Source: Candidatus Bathyarchaeota archaeon
GTDB taxonomy: Archaea > Thermoproteota > Bathyarchaeia > TCS64
Direction: 5' to 3'
NCBI GenBank assembly: GCA_016930055.1
Contig: JAFGHP010000098.1
Span: 1-35,522, forward strand
Length of the DNA stretch: 35,522 bases
Positions 34,866 to 35,522 of the stretch are shown here, piece by piece. Made by a program: the position numbers and the translations under genes. The notes under the pieces are model-generated. The model did not search any database. It was not told where the DNA came from and saw nothing but the letters and a program-made list of their open reading frames with translations. Positions within the stretch are counted from its first letter, which is position 1; each line of letters starts with the position of its first letter.

Positions 34866-35440
34866 TTACAAATTTACATATATATAAAATAATAAAATAT
34901 GTATGTGTAATTTCTTAAATAACGATTTAATTCCTTTTTTAAATATCTTTTTTCCATCATAGTCTGATATATATTCGAATCTTGCTTCTAGGAGTGAAGT
35001 GAATTCTTCTAAGGTTGAAGCTATTTTTACTATGTATTGATCTTCTTCATCAAAGTCAACTAAGTGGGTGTAAATTAATTTGTTTAATGTTTTTATGTCC
35101 AAAAAGCTCTTTCACATATAGAATATCTTTAGTTCTATGATATTCTGTTGTTGCTTTCCAATGTCTAAATGTTTTGAATGAGATCTTCATGAAGTTAGGA
35201 TTTCCTAGTTTGATAACCAGTGCTTTCCTTCTGTAACAATATGTTCTACTCATTACTTGTGATGATAATCTCCAGAACCATTAGGATTTGATTTGTTGTT
35301 GAATTCTATAATTTGAGTCCCATAAATTGAATCTCTTAGAAGCATAGAGATTATCTTAGTCTTAGTATAGTTGATTCTCTCAACTGTTTATCTTTTAGAT
35401 ATTCCCTTAAAGCAATCAAAAATTTCTGGGGAGGGTCCAA
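34866..35440 (-). pseudogene. Decayed tyrosine-recombinase integrase next to tRNA-Leu
   Basis: Three fragments of one archaeal integrase lie in order on the minus strand. The N-terminal SAM-like piece starts at a TTG 4 nt past the tRNA 3' end and reads QKFLIALREYLKDKQLRESTI before a stop at 35351. The middle is broken by stops. The C-terminal catalytic part (about 35253-35060) has ISFKTFRHWKATTEYH and ELFGHKNIK, then a frame shift near 35085-35095, after which LIYTHLVDFDEEDQ supplies the catalytic Tyr. The HxxR His is replaced by Lys, and the region holding the first catalytic Arg is missing. Total coding length is about 190 codons against roughly 300 in intact relatives. Confidence 0.75.
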
Positions 35441-35460
35441 AAATGCGGAGGGTGGGATTC
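35440..35460 (-). repeat. tRNA-Leu 3' end copy matching the repeat at 32407
   Basis: This is the right-hand member of the 19/21 direct repeat. It covers the discriminator A, the acceptor 3' strand, the T-stem 3' strand and part of the T loop of the tRNA, plus four A/T bases just beyond the gene end. In tRNA-targeting elements this part of the tRNA is the attachment core. The decayed integrase begins within this same junction. Confidence 0.5.
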
Positions 35461-35522
35461 GAACCCACGAACCCCTTCGGGACAGGAGCCTCAGTCCTGC
35501 GCCTTTGGCCTAGCTGGGCGAC
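35444..35522 (-). tRNA. tRNA-Leu (anticodon GAG), 5' end cut by the window edge
   Basis: On the minus strand the D arm, the anticodon stem CAGGA/TCCTG with loop CTGAGGC (anticodon GAG at 35490-35492, reading CUC/CUU), a long class-II variable arm (TCCCGAAGGGG) and the T arm GTGGG-TTCGAAT-CCCAC are all present. The acceptor 3' strand CCTCCGC and discriminator A end at 35444. The first six bases of the acceptor 5' strand lie beyond 35522. No CCA is encoded and no intron is seen. It is the likely insertion target of the adjacent integrase remnant. Confidence 0.92.

Noticed and set aside
1-35522. CRISPR arrays, insertion sequences, or a defence system
   Set aside because: I found no regularly spaced repeats, transposase motifs or toxin-antitoxin-like pairs. 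The only mobile-element trace is the decayed integrase at the right end.

Overview
The window is AT-rich archaeal chromosome. The archaeal assignment rests on genes seen directly: both subunits of topoisomerase VI, aIF1A, a RIO1 kinase, a Dim2/Pno1-type KH protein, a PDCD5-family protein, an archaeal-type short triosephosphate isomerase and an F420-type LLM oxidoreductase. TATA-like boxes lie at about -26 of several starts, and TTG starts are frequent (about ten genes). A eukaryote-type topoisomerase IB, a eukaryote-like GDP-mannose pyrophosphorylase and the low GC point to a TACK or Asgard lineage. I lean towards a Heimdallarchaeia-like Asgard archaeon, but that is inference and no marker here settles it.

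Layout, left to right. Positions 60-2340 hold a Zn/Cd-type P1B ATPase and a PDCD5 protein. Positions 2460-6188 are a tight six-gene molybdopterin operon (moaA-D-E-C-B-moeA). Positions 6206-10096 carry a small membrane protein, a class III CoA-transferase, an AAG-type DNA glycosylase, an inositol-monophosphatase-family enzyme and SfsA. Positions 10239-14706 are an information-processing cluster: aIF1A, RIO1, a KH protein apparently starting with CTG, then Top6B and Top6A. Positions 14752-18212 hold a small membrane protein and three sugar-nucleotide genes (nucleotidyltransferase, GMPP-like, phosphohexomutase). Triosephosphate isomerase (minus) and MetRS (plus) diverge around 18.9-19.1 kb.

Positions 21508-24164 form a copper module: a CopA-type ATPase with an N-terminal YHS/TRASH-like domain, overlapping by 4 nt a gene that fuses an HMA copper-chaperone domain to a thioredoxin domain. 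Topoisomerase IB follows. Positions 26113-27240 encode a secreted metzincin protease and a companion exported protein of unknown function. Then come a CoA-type NUDIX hydrolase, succinyl-CoA synthetase (sucC-sucD, minus), an LLM oxidoreductase and an MFS transporter.

The right end (about 32.4-35.5 kb) looks like a remnant of an element integrated at a tRNA gene. It has a tRNA-Leu(GAG) cut by the window edge, a decayed tyrosine integrase beginning 4 nt past the tRNA 3' end, a prolyl-oligopeptidase-family gene with much higher GC than its surroundings, and a 21-nt near-copy (19/21) of the tRNA 3' end at 32407 in the same orientation. I saw no CRISPR array, rRNA or intact insertion sequence.
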